A stretch of DNA of 64,000 bases, from contig CAITNS010000058.1 of the NCBI GenBank assembly GCA_903893815.1, positions 62,001 to 126,000 on the forward strand, in the 5' to 3' direction. How positions within the stretch are numbered: the first letter of the stretch is position 1; every line of letters starts with the position of its first letter. Of the stretch, positions 35,994-43,994 are shown one piece after another. The stretch comes from an uncultured Bacteroidota bacterium (GTDB lineage: Bacteria > Bacteroidota > Bacteroidia > B-17B0 > Aurantibacillaceae). The notes under the pieces are model-generated. The model did not search any database. It was not told the DNA's origin and saw only the letters and a program-made list of their open reading frames with translations. Made by a program: the position numbers and the translations under genes.

Positions 35994-36139
35994 TAAAACA
36001 CATAGTGACATAGTTTTTGTATTGTTTGAAAGTAGGCTAATAGAAAAACACATTTTTAACATAGAATGCTTTGTGTAAAGCGAAGCTTCTATCACTTCTC
36101 TTATTGCATTAATAAAACCTATGTGCCTATGTGGTTTAT
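35994..36139. repeat. palindromic intergenic repeat, AACCACATA family (copy 2)
   Basis: About 146 bp between the deacetylase and ketosynthase genes. The left end AAACACATAGTGACATAG pairs with the complement of the right end ACCTATGTGCCTATGTGGTTT. The centre includes AAGCGAAGCTT, similar to AAGCTAAGCTT in copy 1 at 16924-17056. The internal part is more diverged than the ends. Confidence 0.7.
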
Positions 36140-36162
36140 TAATTATCAAATCTATTAGATTT

Positions 36163-37224
36163 TTAACACTGACTTAATAAAGTAAATGAGTAATTAATGC
36201 CTAAGTACTGATTAAAAATAAGAACGTGTTTTATTTTCGAAGGTGTTTTATCTGAAATAGCCAATACTTGTGGCAATTTTTGTTTTTCAATTATCTTTGT
36301 TGCTGTCCACATAGCAAAAGCTGAGGCTGTGTGATATTCGCCACACACATTTTTATAACAAGCTGCAATAGATTCTTTTTCGATGCTAGGTAATAACTCT
36401 TGTAGTTTACTATCAAAGTTTACATCGCCGCTAAAGCCCATTAAGGTTACATCTATATCCGCTAATGTAAGGTTATGCAATTTTAAAAAGCTGTGTAACT
36501 TATTTAAAATATCAGCCGATGTTTTTGGTTTGTATAACGTTTGTATACCATCCACACTGGCTAAACTTTTGTCCGTCTTTGTTTTATTTAAAATAAAGCA
36601 AGCCGTTCCTTCGCTCATTTGAATACCAGGCGTGGTTGATTCCCAAATTGGAGTAGTTGAGGATACTTCTTGAAATTTACGAGCTCTTCTGTTTAAGATA
36701 ACAAAATTTGGTGTGTGCTCTTCAATACCACCAACTAAAATCGTTTCTTTTCCTTCTTCAAATAACATTAACGCATCTTGTATGGCACTTTCAAAAGAAA
36801 AGCCTCTATGCACGTACGTAAAGTTATAATCATGACATTTCATGAGTAATGCTATTTGGGAGCCTACTGTGTTATGCGTTGATTGTATAAACGACGTTGG
36901 TGTTAAAAATTGTTCTTCGTTATTTAAGAGTGCTAATAAAAAACGCTCACTATCTTCAAAACAACCTAAACCTGTTCCTGTAATAATAGCATCTACTTTT
37001 TTAGCGTCGGCTTGTTGAATAGCAATATTACCAGCAGCAACGCCCATTTTAATAGCACGACCCATTCGGCGTAATAAATTGGGAGCTATAAACTCTTTAT
37101 AAGAAGGTTCAATGGCATCAAAATAATCGCCTTTAGCAGGATGAATGGTATCAAAAAACCACTCACTATCAATTGAGTTTTGTGGCGAAATGCAACCAGT
37201 TCCGTTTATGTATGCCTTAGTCAA
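36163..37224 (-). CDS. ketosynthase-like protein without the catalytic Cys (chain-length-factor type)
   Basis: A 353-residue thiolase-fold protein homologous to beta-ketoacyl-ACP synthases. Where the nucleophilic Cys should stand (…TACSS…), it has TYVHRGFSFESA, with Gly at that position; the HGTGT histidine is replaced by GFSGDVNFD. Only the third site, CGEYHTASAFA, is kept. This is the pattern of chain-length factors, which pair with an active ketosynthase in type II polyketide and aryl-polyene systems. It is the last gene of the cluster on the minus strand, 4 bp after the active ketosynthase, its likely partner. Confidence 0.83.
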   Translation of the reverse strand: MTKAYINGTGCISPQNSIDSEWFFDTIHPAKGDYFDAIEPSYKEFIAPNLLRRMGRAIKMGVAAGNIAIQQADAKKVDAIITGTGLGCFEDSERFLLALLNNEEQFLTPTSFIQSTHNTVGSQIALLMKCHDYNFTYVHRGFSFESAIQDALMLFEEGKETILVGGIEEHTPNFVILNRRARKFQEVSSTTPIWESTTPGIQMSEGTACFILNKTKTDKSLASVDGIQTLYKPKTSADILNKLHSFLKLHNLTLADIDVTLMGFSGDVNFDSKLQELLPSIEKESIAACYKNVCGEYHTASAFAMWTATKIIEKQKLPQVLAISDKTPSKIKHVLIFNQYLGINYSFTLLSQC

Positions 37225-37228
37225 AATA

Positions 37229-38422
37229 TTATGCTTTCTTAAAAATCAAAGATGAACAGTTTCCACCAAACCCAAAAGAGTTTGAAAGGATCGTGTTTAA
37301 AGGAGTATTTACCAATTGAGTTTCAGGAATTAAATTCATGTCGGCAATTGGTGTTGTAAAATTTAAGTTCGGGAATATCATGCTATTTTGTAATGATAAA
37401 ACCGATATAACGGCTTCAATACTTGCTGCGGCAGCTAATGTGTGTCCTGTAAATGCTTTAGTAGAACTAAATTTAGGAACTTGATTTCCGAATACAGCCT
37501 TAGTAGCCATGCTTTCCGATAAATCATTATTAGGAGTTCCAGTTCCGTGCATGTTGATATAATCAATTTGAGATGGCACTAAACCACTCATTGCTAATGC
37601 TTCTGTAATTGCTAATGTTGCTCCGTAGCCTTCGGGCGAAGATGCTGTTTGATGATAGGCATCATTGGCGTTGGCATAACCAACAACTTCTGCTAGCGCT
37701 TTACCTTTTCTTAAATTCAATGCATTCTCTCCTTCAATCACTAAAAAAGCGGCCGCTTCACCTAAGTTTAATCCTTTTCTGTTTTCATCAAATGGCTTAC
37801 ACCACTCTCTATCTAAAATCATTAAAGTATTAAACCCGTTGAATGTAAATTTTGATAAAGCATCTACTCCACCAACTACTACTCTATCCAACTGTCCATG
37901 CTTAATCATTCGACAACCTAGCATAATCGCATTGGCTGCAGATGAACACGCTGTTGAAATAGTGGTTACATAATCTACATTACCTAAATAATCTGCAATG
38001 CGTTCGGTGCTATCTCCGCAATCGTGTGTATCAAGTACATCTAAATGATCATATTTTTCAAATAATTCTTTATAGTACAATTCGGTTTTACCCATTCCTG
38101 CTACTGTTGTAGAAGAAATAACGCCTGTGCGCAACCCATCATTGGTATCGATACCTGAATTGATAACCGCTTCTTTAGCAGCTAACATAGCAATGTATGA
38201 ATTACGATTTAATGCGGGATTATTGTCTTTAACCAAATCAGCTAAATCAGCATTAGATAATTTTATTTCACCAGCTAAAAACTCATCTTTGTAACGCGTT
38301 GTTAAATGGTTAATTTTTCCAATACCAGTTTTTGATTGAGATAATGACAAAAAAGATTCAGATACATTGTTTCCAATGGCCGAAATCATTCCTAATCCAG
38401 TAATATAAACTCGCTGAGACAA
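37229..38422 (-). CDS. beta-ketoacyl-ACP synthase (active, FabF-like)
   Basis: A 397-residue KAS II-type condensing enzyme. The catalytic triad is complete: Cys159 in TISTACSSAANA, His in NMHGTGTPNND and His in FTGHTLAAAASIEA. It extends an acyl chain on an acyl carrier protein by decarboxylative condensation with malonyl-ACP. It lies 3 bp after the acp gene and 4 bp before the inactive partner, an arrangement like KS-CLF pairs of flexirubin/aryl polyene loci. It is distinct from the housekeeping fabF, which normally lies next to acpP and rnc. Confidence 0.92.
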   Translation of the reverse strand: MSQRVYITGLGMISAIGNNVSESFLSLSQSKTGIGKINHLTTRYKDEFLAGEIKLSNADLADLVKDNNPALNRNSYIAMLAAKEAVINSGIDTNDGLRTGVISSTTVAGMGKTELYYKELFEKYDHLDVLDTHDCGDSTERIADYLGNVDYVTTISTACSSAANAIMLGCRMIKHGQLDRVVVGGVDALSKFTFNGFNTLMILDREWCKPFDENRKGLNLGEAAAFLVIEGENALNLRKGKALAEVVGYANANDAYHQTASSPEGYGATLAITEALAMSGLVPSQIDYINMHGTGTPNNDLSESMATKAVFGNQVPKFSSTKAFTGHTLAAAASIEAVISVLSLQNSMIFPNLNFTTPIADMNLIPETQLVNTPLNTILSNSFGFGGNCSSLIFKKA

Positions 38423-38425
38423 TTC

Positions 38426-38683
38426 TTAAGATTTACCTTGAGATTTAATGTATTCTGCCATTGTTCTTAAAGATTGGAAAATAGTTTTTCCATCTTTAGG
38501 ATCTTGGATTTTAATACCATAGTGTTTTTCTAACAATACAATTAACTCTAAAGCATCAATTGAATCCAACCCTAAACCTTCGCCAAATAATGGAGAATCA
38601 GGATTGATTTCTTCTGGTTTTACTTCAGCTAAGTTAAGTTGCTCAATAATTTGTCCTTTTAATTTTTCGATTAATGCGTCCAT
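38426..38683 (-). CDS. acyl carrier protein
   Basis: An 85-residue ACP. The phosphopantetheine attachment site is GLGLDSIDALEL with Ser41, within the usual four-helix fold. It overlaps the upstream ketosynthase-like gene by 13 bp and lies 3 bp before the active ketosynthase gene, so it is a dedicated carrier for this cluster rather than the housekeeping AcpP, which usually has a neighbouring fabF. Confidence 0.93.
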   Translation of the reverse strand: MDALIEKLKGQIIEQLNLAEVKPEEINPDSPLFGEGLGLDSIDALELIVLLEKHYGIKIQDPKDGKTIFQSLRTMAEYIKSQGKS

Positions 38684-39318
38684 ATGGTTTGATTGTATAT
38701 TGTTGTAACACTTGTTTGATTAAGAGATTTAAAAATACTGCTTTTATTTATATTTTCTGTGTTTTCTGTTAAAAAAATGAAGGCTTCAAAATTGGCTACG
38801 TCAACCTCAACCCAACCAACAATAGCAGTCTTTGTGTTCCTTTGAAACAAGGTTTCTGTGTAATTCACTAATAAATCAGCATCTAATTGCTCCGACACAA
38901 AAAAGGCATTTTCACCCGTAATTTTGTGTTTAATAGCTAATTCGCCAATAGTGATATTAGGAAGCGTGTAAACAAATACGGCTGGAGATGGAAAATAATT
39001 GGATTTATCGTCGATAGAATGTTGGTGCACTCTGTCGGTTTCTAAACTTGAAGCGCAATTGGATAACACAATCGCTGTTTTTGATAAATTGTTTTCAGTT
39101 AAAAAGTTAGTTCCTTTCAAAGCAAATTCTGCACATAAAAAACCAAGCTTACATTGCGCATCCATTTTATGAAACTTAGGATAGCTTATCCCTAAATTTT
39201 TATAAGCTTCAGATAAAAACTCTATCAAGGTTAAGGATGAGTTAGAGTGAAATACAATCTCACCATTAACCGAAACTTGGTTATGTTTTATGTGTGCGTA
39301 TGATGTGATGTTACTCAT
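38671..39318 (-). CDS. short ketosynthase-like protein lacking active-site residues
   Basis: About 215 residues from the ATG at 39316-39318 (MSNITSYAHIKH); the track's 39327 start is a TTG. The stretch SPAVFVYTLPNITIGELAIKHKITGENAFFVSE corresponds to the region around the catalytic Cys in ketosynthases, but the Cys is absent, and the C-terminal half with both His residues is missing. Similar short ketosynthase-like proteins occur in flexirubin and aryl-polyene clusters. It may serve as a scaffold. It overlaps the acp gene. Confidence 0.72.
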   Translation of the reverse strand: MSNITSYAHIKHNQVSVNGEIVFHSNSSLTLIEFLSEAYKNLGISYPKFHKMDAQCKLGFLCAEFALKGTNFLTENNLSKTAIVLSNCASSLETDRVHQHSIDDKSNYFPSPAVFVYTLPNITIGELAIKHKITGENAFFVSEQLDADLLVNYTETLFQRNTKTAIVGWVEVDVANFEAFIFLTENTENINKSSIFKSLNQTSVTTIYNQTIWTH

Positions 39319-39339
39319 TGTTTTCAATCATTTTTTTGA

Positions 39340-39462
39340 ACCATATAAGGCATATAAGTTTTAGGTTATTTCTACTTATGCTTTATTAATTCTCGTTCTT
39401 TTTTATCTTTTATACCTACTCATTATTTTAAAGTTTTTGTTTTCTTATATGACTTATATGGT
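39340..39462. repeat. palindromic intergenic repeat, ACCATATAAG family
   Basis: The 153-bp gap inside the ketosynthase cluster is bounded by ACCATATAAGGCATATAAG on the left and the complement of ACCATATAAGTCATATAAG on the right, so 18 of 19 bases match. The interior is AT-rich without an ORF. It splits the cluster into an upstream (CWC-ketosynthase) and a downstream (ketosynthase-like, acp, KS pair) part. Confidence 0.75.
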
Positions 39463-39471
39463 AAATGATTT

Positions 39472-40620
39472 TCATACTTTCTCAAATAAAGCTGCTGCAT
39501 TGCAACCGCCAAAGCCTGATGCTGTTTTAATAAATGAAGAGAAGTTTTTATCCTGATGTGATTCTATCATCGTGATATTTCCACTAAAGCCTTTTGTCTC
39601 AAAACCTTCTGATTTAATTAAGCGTTGATGCTTCATGGATTCTAAAGATAATACGGTTTCTAAAACGCCTGCTGCGCCTAATGTATGTCCGTAATAGCCT
39701 TTAAAACTATTTACTGGTATTGTATTCAATCCTGCTCTATCAAAAGCAATGGATTCCATTTCGTCGTTAAACGGAGTAGCCGTTCCATGAGCTGAAATAA
39801 ATCCTATATCGTTTATATTCTTTTTTAGTATTTGTGTAAGACACTGAAATAAACCATCGCCAGTGCGTGATGGACCAGAAATATGATTCGCATCGTTTGC
39901 AGAAGCACCACTTATAATTTGTGTATTGTATGATGTTGCTAATTCTTTTTTATTGGTGATTAAAATAGTAGAAACTGCTTCACCTAAATTAATACCTACT
40001 CTGTTCCCATCAAACGGTTTACTTGGCTCATTACTCAAAGCATTGAATGATTTAAATCCACTAATCGTAAATTCAGATAAAATATCTCCACCACAAACTA
40101 ATACATTATCATAAGTGCCTTGCTTAATAAAACGTTTAGCAATGATAATTGCGAGGATGCCAGAAATACAAGCGTTTGACAACACTACTGGCGTATATAC
40201 CAATTGAAAATAAGATTGCAAATGTTTAGCGAAGACAGGTAGATAAACTCTTTTCGAATCTACTTCTTTATATCTGTCATCCTTAACAGAGTCGGAGGAC
40301 AAGATATCAATATTGCCTTTGGTAGTGGAATAAATTAAAAGGGTACGACTATCTTTTGGATTAATCCCACTTTGATTTAATACATCTTGAATAGATAAAA
40401 TACTTAACTGTTCTAGTTTTGTATGAGTGTCCGCATTTTTAATTTGAGAAAGATGCTCTTGAATTTTGTCATCACTAATTTTCGCAACACAAAATTCATC
40501 TTGCGAAAAAGGCAATTTCATTTTTTTTACACCAACCTGAGAATTAGAAACGGCCTGATAATTTTCTTGTGTAGAAAATCCCAAGGAGCTAATAATATTA
40601 TTGTAAGACGTAAAAATCAT
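39472..40620 (-). CDS. beta-ketoacyl-ACP synthase (active, second copy)
   Basis: A 382-residue condensing enzyme, diverged from the 37229-38422 copy but with all catalytic residues: Cys151 in VVLSNACISGILA, His in FISAHGTATPFND, His in YYGHTLGAAGVLE. The N-terminus (MIFTSYNNIISSLGFST) is slightly shortened relative to FabF. In flexirubin/aryl-polyene loci a second ketosynthase often acts in chain initiation or with its own CLF. The start overlaps the CWC gene's stop (ATGA overlap), so the two are coupled. Confidence 0.9.
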   Translation of the reverse strand: MIFTSYNNIISSLGFSTQENYQAVSNSQVGVKKMKLPFSQDEFCVAKISDDKIQEHLSQIKNADTHTKLEQLSILSIQDVLNQSGINPKDSRTLLIYSTTKGNIDILSSDSVKDDRYKEVDSKRVYLPVFAKHLQSYFQLVYTPVVLSNACISGILAIIIAKRFIKQGTYDNVLVCGGDILSEFTISGFKSFNALSNEPSKPFDGNRVGINLGEAVSTILITNKKELATSYNTQIISGASANDANHISGPSRTGDGLFQCLTQILKKNINDIGFISAHGTATPFNDEMESIAFDRAGLNTIPVNSFKGYYGHTLGAAGVLETVLSLESMKHQRLIKSEGFETKGFSGNITMIESHQDKNFSSFIKTASGFGGCNAAALFEKV

Positions 40621-40814
40621 TGCTGCTTTAAAAATTCATCTTTTAAATGTAATAAACAAGTATTACAAACACAATTTGAATATTGCTTGGCAACATAAGC
40701 AATTTCTTTAGTGCTCAGCTGAATTTTTGAGCAATCACAAGCTACAATATTGTTGGGATTACAAATAAATGGTTGTTTGCAGCGTGGACAAGTGGTGTTA
40801 TTTTCGGTTTGCAT
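40617..40814 (-). CDS. cysteine-rich CWC-type small protein
   Basis: A 65-residue protein with eight Cys: CPRCKQPFICNPNNIVACDCSKI and later CVCNTCLLH. This spacing matches the Cysteine-rich CWC family of small probable zinc-binding proteins of unknown function. It overlaps the second ketosynthase gene by 4 bp and is thus the first gene of the cluster. Whether it is functionally linked to polyketide synthesis or just rides along is open. Confidence 0.82.
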   Translation of the reverse strand: MQTENNTTCPRCKQPFICNPNNIVACDCSKIQLSTKEIAYVAKQYSNCVCNTCLLHLKDEFLKQQ

Positions 40815-40829
40815 ATTAAAAAAATGGAA

Positions 40830-40922
40830 CGCTGATGAAACGGATTAGGCTGATTTTAGCTGATTTTTTCACATGTGTAAATCGTGTTCTATCTGCGTCA
40901 TCCATATTCTATTCCATTACAT
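40830..40922. repeat. palindromic intergenic repeat, GATGAAACGGAT family (copy 2)
   Basis: Between the CWC and rpmF genes. The left arm starts TGGAACGCTGATGAAACGGAT; the right arm, read in complement, starts TGGAATAGAATATGGATGAC. The shared GATGAAACGGAT also lies at 30512. The pairing is imperfect, so this may be a decayed copy. Confidence 0.55.
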
Positions 40923-40932
40923 AAGTTTAAAC

Positions 40933-40966
40933 AAAAAAACCTCCTCGATTTCACGAGGAGGTTTTT
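40933..40966 (-). terminator. rho-independent terminator of yceD-rpmF
   Basis: Stem AACCTCCTCG / CGAGGAGGTT with the six-base loop ATTTCA, followed on the minus strand by TTTTTTT (A-run at 40933-40939). It is 23 bp after the rpmF stop. Confidence 0.92.
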
Positions 40967-40988
40967 GAATATATCTTATTCAAAAAAA

Positions 40989-41180
40989 TTAAGCTTTTAC
41001 TGCTTTTTCCATTACTACTTTTCCTTTGTAGTAAAGTTTTCCTTCGAACCAGTGTGCACGGTGAAATAAATGAGCTTCACCTGTTGTTGTATCTTTAGCA
41101 ATCGTCATTGTTGGCGCTTTGTAAGTCGAACGACGAGAGTCTCTACGTGATCTGGATAGTTTTCGTTTTGGATTAGGCAT
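40989..41180 (-). CDS. rpmF: 50S ribosomal protein L32
   Basis: A 63-residue L32 protein with the typical [21 protein letters not shown] start. No zinc-binding Cys residues are present (a Cys-free C- form). It lies 11 bp after the yceD-like gene, the conserved yceD-rpmF order, and is followed by a strong terminator. Confidence 0.97.
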   Translation of the reverse strand: MPNPKRKLSRSRRDSRRSTYKAPTMTIAKDTTTGEAHLFHRAHWFEGKLYYKGKVVMEKAVKA

Positions 41181-41191
41181 GGTATTTAATT

Positions 41192-41722
41192 TTAATTATT
41201 GTTAAACTTTATATTTTTTAATTTATCCCATTCAGGATTTTCACTCGGTTCTTCTTCTATTTTAAGTTCGTTATATTTAGCTAAAGTTTCTTCGTCACAC
41301 TCTACATCTATATCATTTTCGTCATCTTCGCAAGGCACTTTACGACTTGGTATAGATAATTCGATGTATTCGAATAAGTATTGTGCAAAGTTGGCTTCAT
41401 CAATCCCTTCTTTCAGCACCAATATTTCATCGTTACTTTCTTCAGGATTACCATGTTTGATGACTAATTTTTCTTGTCCAAAAATGGGAGAATTATAATC
41501 AACTAAACAACGGTCGCAGCTTAATTTTACAGTGCCTTCAAAAGTAAATAAAATATGCATCAACGTATTTTGCTTTACTAAATTAGCCTTTACCTGTATA
41601 TCGGCTTCGGTTATTTCACTTTCACTAAATTGTTCAAAGAACTTTCCTTTAATATCAAATTCAAATTGGTGTTCTCCCATTGATAAACCGCCAAACTGTA
41701 TTTTGTACTGACTTTTACCCAT
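41192..41722 (-). CDS. DUF177 / YceD family protein
   Basis: A 176-residue cytosolic protein of the DUF177 family, which accumulates with 23S rRNA precursors and acts in ribosome assembly. Visible are the paired Cys ([11 protein letters not shown]), the acidic C-terminal region ([20 protein letters not shown]) and the fixed upstream position of rpmF. An internal in-frame overlap is shown in the track (62 aa); it is a shadow. The promoter box lies 23 nt upstream. Confidence 0.9.
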   Translation of the reverse strand: MGKSQYKIQFGGLSMGEHQFEFDIKGKFFEQFSESEITEADIQVKANLVKQNTLMHILFTFEGTVKLSCDRCLVDYNSPIFGQEKLVIKHGNPEESNDEILVLKEGIDEANFAQYLFEYIELSIPSRKVPCEDDENDIDVECDEETLAKYNELKIEEEPSENPEWDKLKNIKFNNN

Positions 41723-41745
41723 AGCTTATTTTCCAAAATGGACGG

Positions 41746-41753
41746 CAAATATA
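41746..41753 (-). promoter_or_regulatory. TAnnTTTG promoter of yceD-rpmF
   Basis: TATATTTG on the minus strand is preceded by a TTG 19 nt upstream (GTTGATAAG…), a good -33/-7 pair for the Bacteroidota sigma factor. The ATG is 23 nt downstream, so a leader of about 18 nt is expected. Confidence 0.8.
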
Positions 41754-41839
41754 CACTTTTTTTCAATCTTATCAACAAATTAGCAAAAAACAATAGCATT
41801 TTCCTGAAATATGTAAATGGCTATTTTTTAGCCTTTTAA

Positions 41840-42448
41840 CTACTCATTGCTTTTCACTAAGCATTTTGGTAAAAACCACTTTCCTTTATAGTTTTCTATC
41901 AAAAACGCTTCGTTTTGACAAGAAATGTACTGATTTTGACTATTTTTCTTCAATTTCCATGCGTTTCCTTGCTTAATTTGTTCTATAATGAGGTTTTTCA
42001 ACTCTTCTTTTGACACATTTTTACTTTTTTCGCCAAATTCAAAGCCCAATTCATTGTTTCTTAAATCCATTACGCAAGCCAAACTATCCGCTCGTTCGCC
42101 AAATTCTTGATGATTTTTATAGAAAAAATATTCATTACCTTTTTCATGCGTTTTTCCTAGCTTTCTGAGTTTATCTATTTGCACATAACGGGCTAAATAG
42201 GCCATCGTAAAGGTATGTCGAAACGCATCTAATGTTCCTCCATTTTCGAAACCATCTAATTCCTTGGCACTTTTAACTTCTTTGTAAACATCCATTACTT
42301 CAGCCAAATGTTTTTGCACTCTTTTAGCAGCTAAAGGGTGTAGCATTGCCCAGCGGTATTCGTATTTACTTATTTCGTGTTGAGAAAATAAGGTTGCGGC
42401 AAAACCAATCATCAAACACATAAAAAAAATATACTTTGATTTTAACAT
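41840..42448 (-). CDS. secreted DUF6973-like protein
   Basis: A 202-residue exported protein with signal peptide MLKSKYIFFMCLMIGFAATLFS. The body contains WAMLHPLAAKRVQKHL, DAFRHTFTMAYLARYV, HEKGNEYFF and VMDLRNNELGFEFG, which together fit the DUF6973 pattern: buried His and Asp/Asn residues across an all-helical domain, often found in phage tail or envelope proteins. I cannot name a function. The gene is single, in a gap between the DUF177 and plus-strand genes. Confidence 0.68.
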   Translation of the reverse strand: MLKSKYIFFMCLMIGFAATLFSQHEISKYEYRWAMLHPLAAKRVQKHLAEVMDVYKEVKSAKELDGFENGGTLDAFRHTFTMAYLARYVQIDKLRKLGKTHEKGNEYFFYKNHQEFGERADSLACVMDLRNNELGFEFGEKSKNVSKEELKNLIIEQIKQGNAWKLKKNSQNQYISCQNEAFLIENYKGKWFLPKCLVKSNE

Positions 42449-42501
42449 TGGTTTGTTAGCAATAGTGTGGTTTAAAATGCTAAGTTAATCAATCCATTTC
42501 A

Positions 42502-42509
42502 TATCTTTG
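42502..42509 (+). promoter_or_regulatory. TAnnTTTG box 6 nt before the 42516 gene
   Basis: TATCTTTG is an exact -7 consensus match; the ATG follows after only AAATTG. A leaderless transcript is predicted. The track's TTG at 42507 lies within this box, supporting 42516 as the start. Confidence 0.55.
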
Positions 42510-42515
42510 AAATTG

Positions 42516-42788
42516 ATGGACTTTAAAAACGACATAGCAAAACGCTTTTTTAGCAAGCAAGATATTGGTGGTGCCGAAAGCATCAACGATTTGCGCGATA
42601 AGGAATTTAGCGGAAAATCGTTAACGGCAGAAGAAAAATTTGCACTAACAAACTTTGACAAATACAGATTAAAAATCTTAAATTCTCAAGAAAACGAAGA
42701 GCAATTTCATTTACATTACCGCCAAATACAAGTCATTTCAAACCTTGGTGACTGGAGAGAATTTTTAAAAGACGAATACAGTAAATAA
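42516..42788 (+). CDS. small conserved-looking cytosolic protein of unknown function
   Basis: A 90-residue protein from the ATG at 42516 (MDFKNDIAKRFFSK); the track's TTG start adds only three residues. It is helical and charged, with FSGKSLTAEEKFALTNFDKYRLKIL and HYRQIQVISNLGDWREFLKDE. No family recognised. It has its own terminator and a TAnnTTTG box, so it behaves like an independent short gene rather than noise. Confidence 0.7.
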   Translation: MDFKNDIAKRFFSKQDIGGAESINDLRDKEFSGKSLTAEEKFALTNFDKYRLKILNSQENEEQFHLHYRQIQVISNLGDWREFLKDEYSK

Positions 42789-42806
42789 ATTCATCTAAAA
42801 TATACT

Positions 42807-42845
42807 AAAAAGTGCTTCCTAAAACGAAGCACTTTTTTATTTTTA
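42807..42845 (+). terminator. rho-independent terminator after the 42516 gene
   Basis: Stem AAGTGCTTC / GAAGCACTT with the six-base loop CTAAAA, followed by TTTTTATTTTTAT. It lies about 20 bp after the stop codon. Confidence 0.9.
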
Positions 42846-42860
42846 TATTAATAATAACTT

Positions 42861-42868
42861 TACCTTTG
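42861..42868 (+). promoter_or_regulatory. TAnnTTTG promoter box of fbp
   Basis: TACCTTTG, an exact match, lies 55 nt before the fbp ATG, immediately downstream of the preceding terminator. The leader of about 50 nt shows no obvious structure. Confidence 0.65.
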
Positions 42869-42923
42869 CAACACTTCGCTTTGTTTTACTTTAACAGGAT
42901 TATTAACTCAAAACATATTTAAC

Positions 42924-43937
42924 ATGTACGCAAAAACATTAGGTCAGTTTATTATCGAAAAGCAAAACGATTTCCCATTTGCTAAGGGCGAATTATCTCG
43001 TTTATTACGCGACATTGCTATTGCAGCAAAAATCGTTAATCGTGAAGTAACAAAAGCTGGTTTAGTAGAAATATTAGGTGAGACAGGCGACACCAACGTA
43101 CAAGGTGAACGCGTAAAAAAGCTAGATGTATTTGCGAACGATCAATTTATTGCAGCCTTAAAAGCAGGTGGCGAATGTTGCGCTATTGCTAGCGAAGAAA
43201 ACGAGGATATTATTCCTATTGATTCTGAAATTTCTAAAAACGCACGTTACGTTGTTGCCATGGATCCATTAGATGGTTCTTCAAACATTGATGTAAACGT
43301 TTCTATTGGAACTATTTTTTCTATATACCGTCGTGTAAGTTTAAACGGACCAGGTACTCACGAAGATTTTATGCAACGTGGCACTGAACAAGTAGCTGCT
43401 GGATATATTATTTATGGTTCATCCGCTATGTTGGTTTACACAACAGGTAAAGGTGTTAACGGATTTACATTAGATCCAAGTATTGGAGAGTTTTGTTTAT
43501 CTCATCCAAACATGGAAATGCCAAAAGATGGAAAAACATATTCTATTAATGAAGGAAACTATTTACACTTTCCAGAAGGTGTAAAAAAATATATTAAGTA
43601 TTGTCAAGAAGAAGACAAAGCAACTAATCGTCCTTACTCAAGCCGCTACATTGGTTCGGGTGTTGCTGATATTCACCGTAACTTAATTACAGGTGGTATT
43701 TATATTTATCCAACTACTACTAAATCTCCTAAAGGTAAATTACGTTTATTATATGAGTGCAATCCTTTAGCTTTTATTATTGAGCAAGCTGGTGGTGTTG
43801 CTACTGATGGCTACAAACGTATTATGGAGCAAGATATTACGGAATTACACCAACGCACGCCATTGTTTTTAGGATCAACAGAGATGATGAAAACATCGAT
43901 GAGTTTTATGGAAAAATTTAAAGAAGCTTCCGTTTAA
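42924..43937 (+). CDS. fbp: class 1 fructose-1,6-bisphosphatase
   Basis: A 337-residue FBPase class I, hydrolysing fructose-1,6-bisphosphate to fructose-6-phosphate in gluconeogenesis. The metal site EENED and [19 protein letters not shown] are intact. The N-terminal helix region and length fit the usual bacterial enzyme. Own promoter upstream; the gap of 57 bp to the SpoIIE phosphatase gene shows no terminator, so some readthrough is possible. Confidence 0.97.
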   Translation: MYAKTLGQFIIEKQNDFPFAKGELSRLLRDIAIAAKIVNREVTKAGLVEILGETGDTNVQGERVKKLDVFANDQFIAALKAGGECCAIASEENEDIIPIDSEISKNARYVVAMDPLDGSSNIDVNVSIGTIFSIYRRVSLNGPGTHEDFMQRGTEQVAAGYIIYGSSAMLVYTTGKGVNGFTLDPSIGEFCLSHPNMEMPKDGKTYSINEGNYLHFPEGVKKYIKYCQEEDKATNRPYSSRYIGSGVADIHRNLITGGIYIYPTTTKSPKGKLRLLYECNPLAFIIEQAGGVATDGYKRIMEQDITELHQRTPLFLGSTEMMKTSMSFMEKFKEASV

Positions 43938-43994
43938 TTTAAAATTAAACCTCTCTTTTACTTTTTGGTTATTATTTAGTACATTAGTCTTTTA

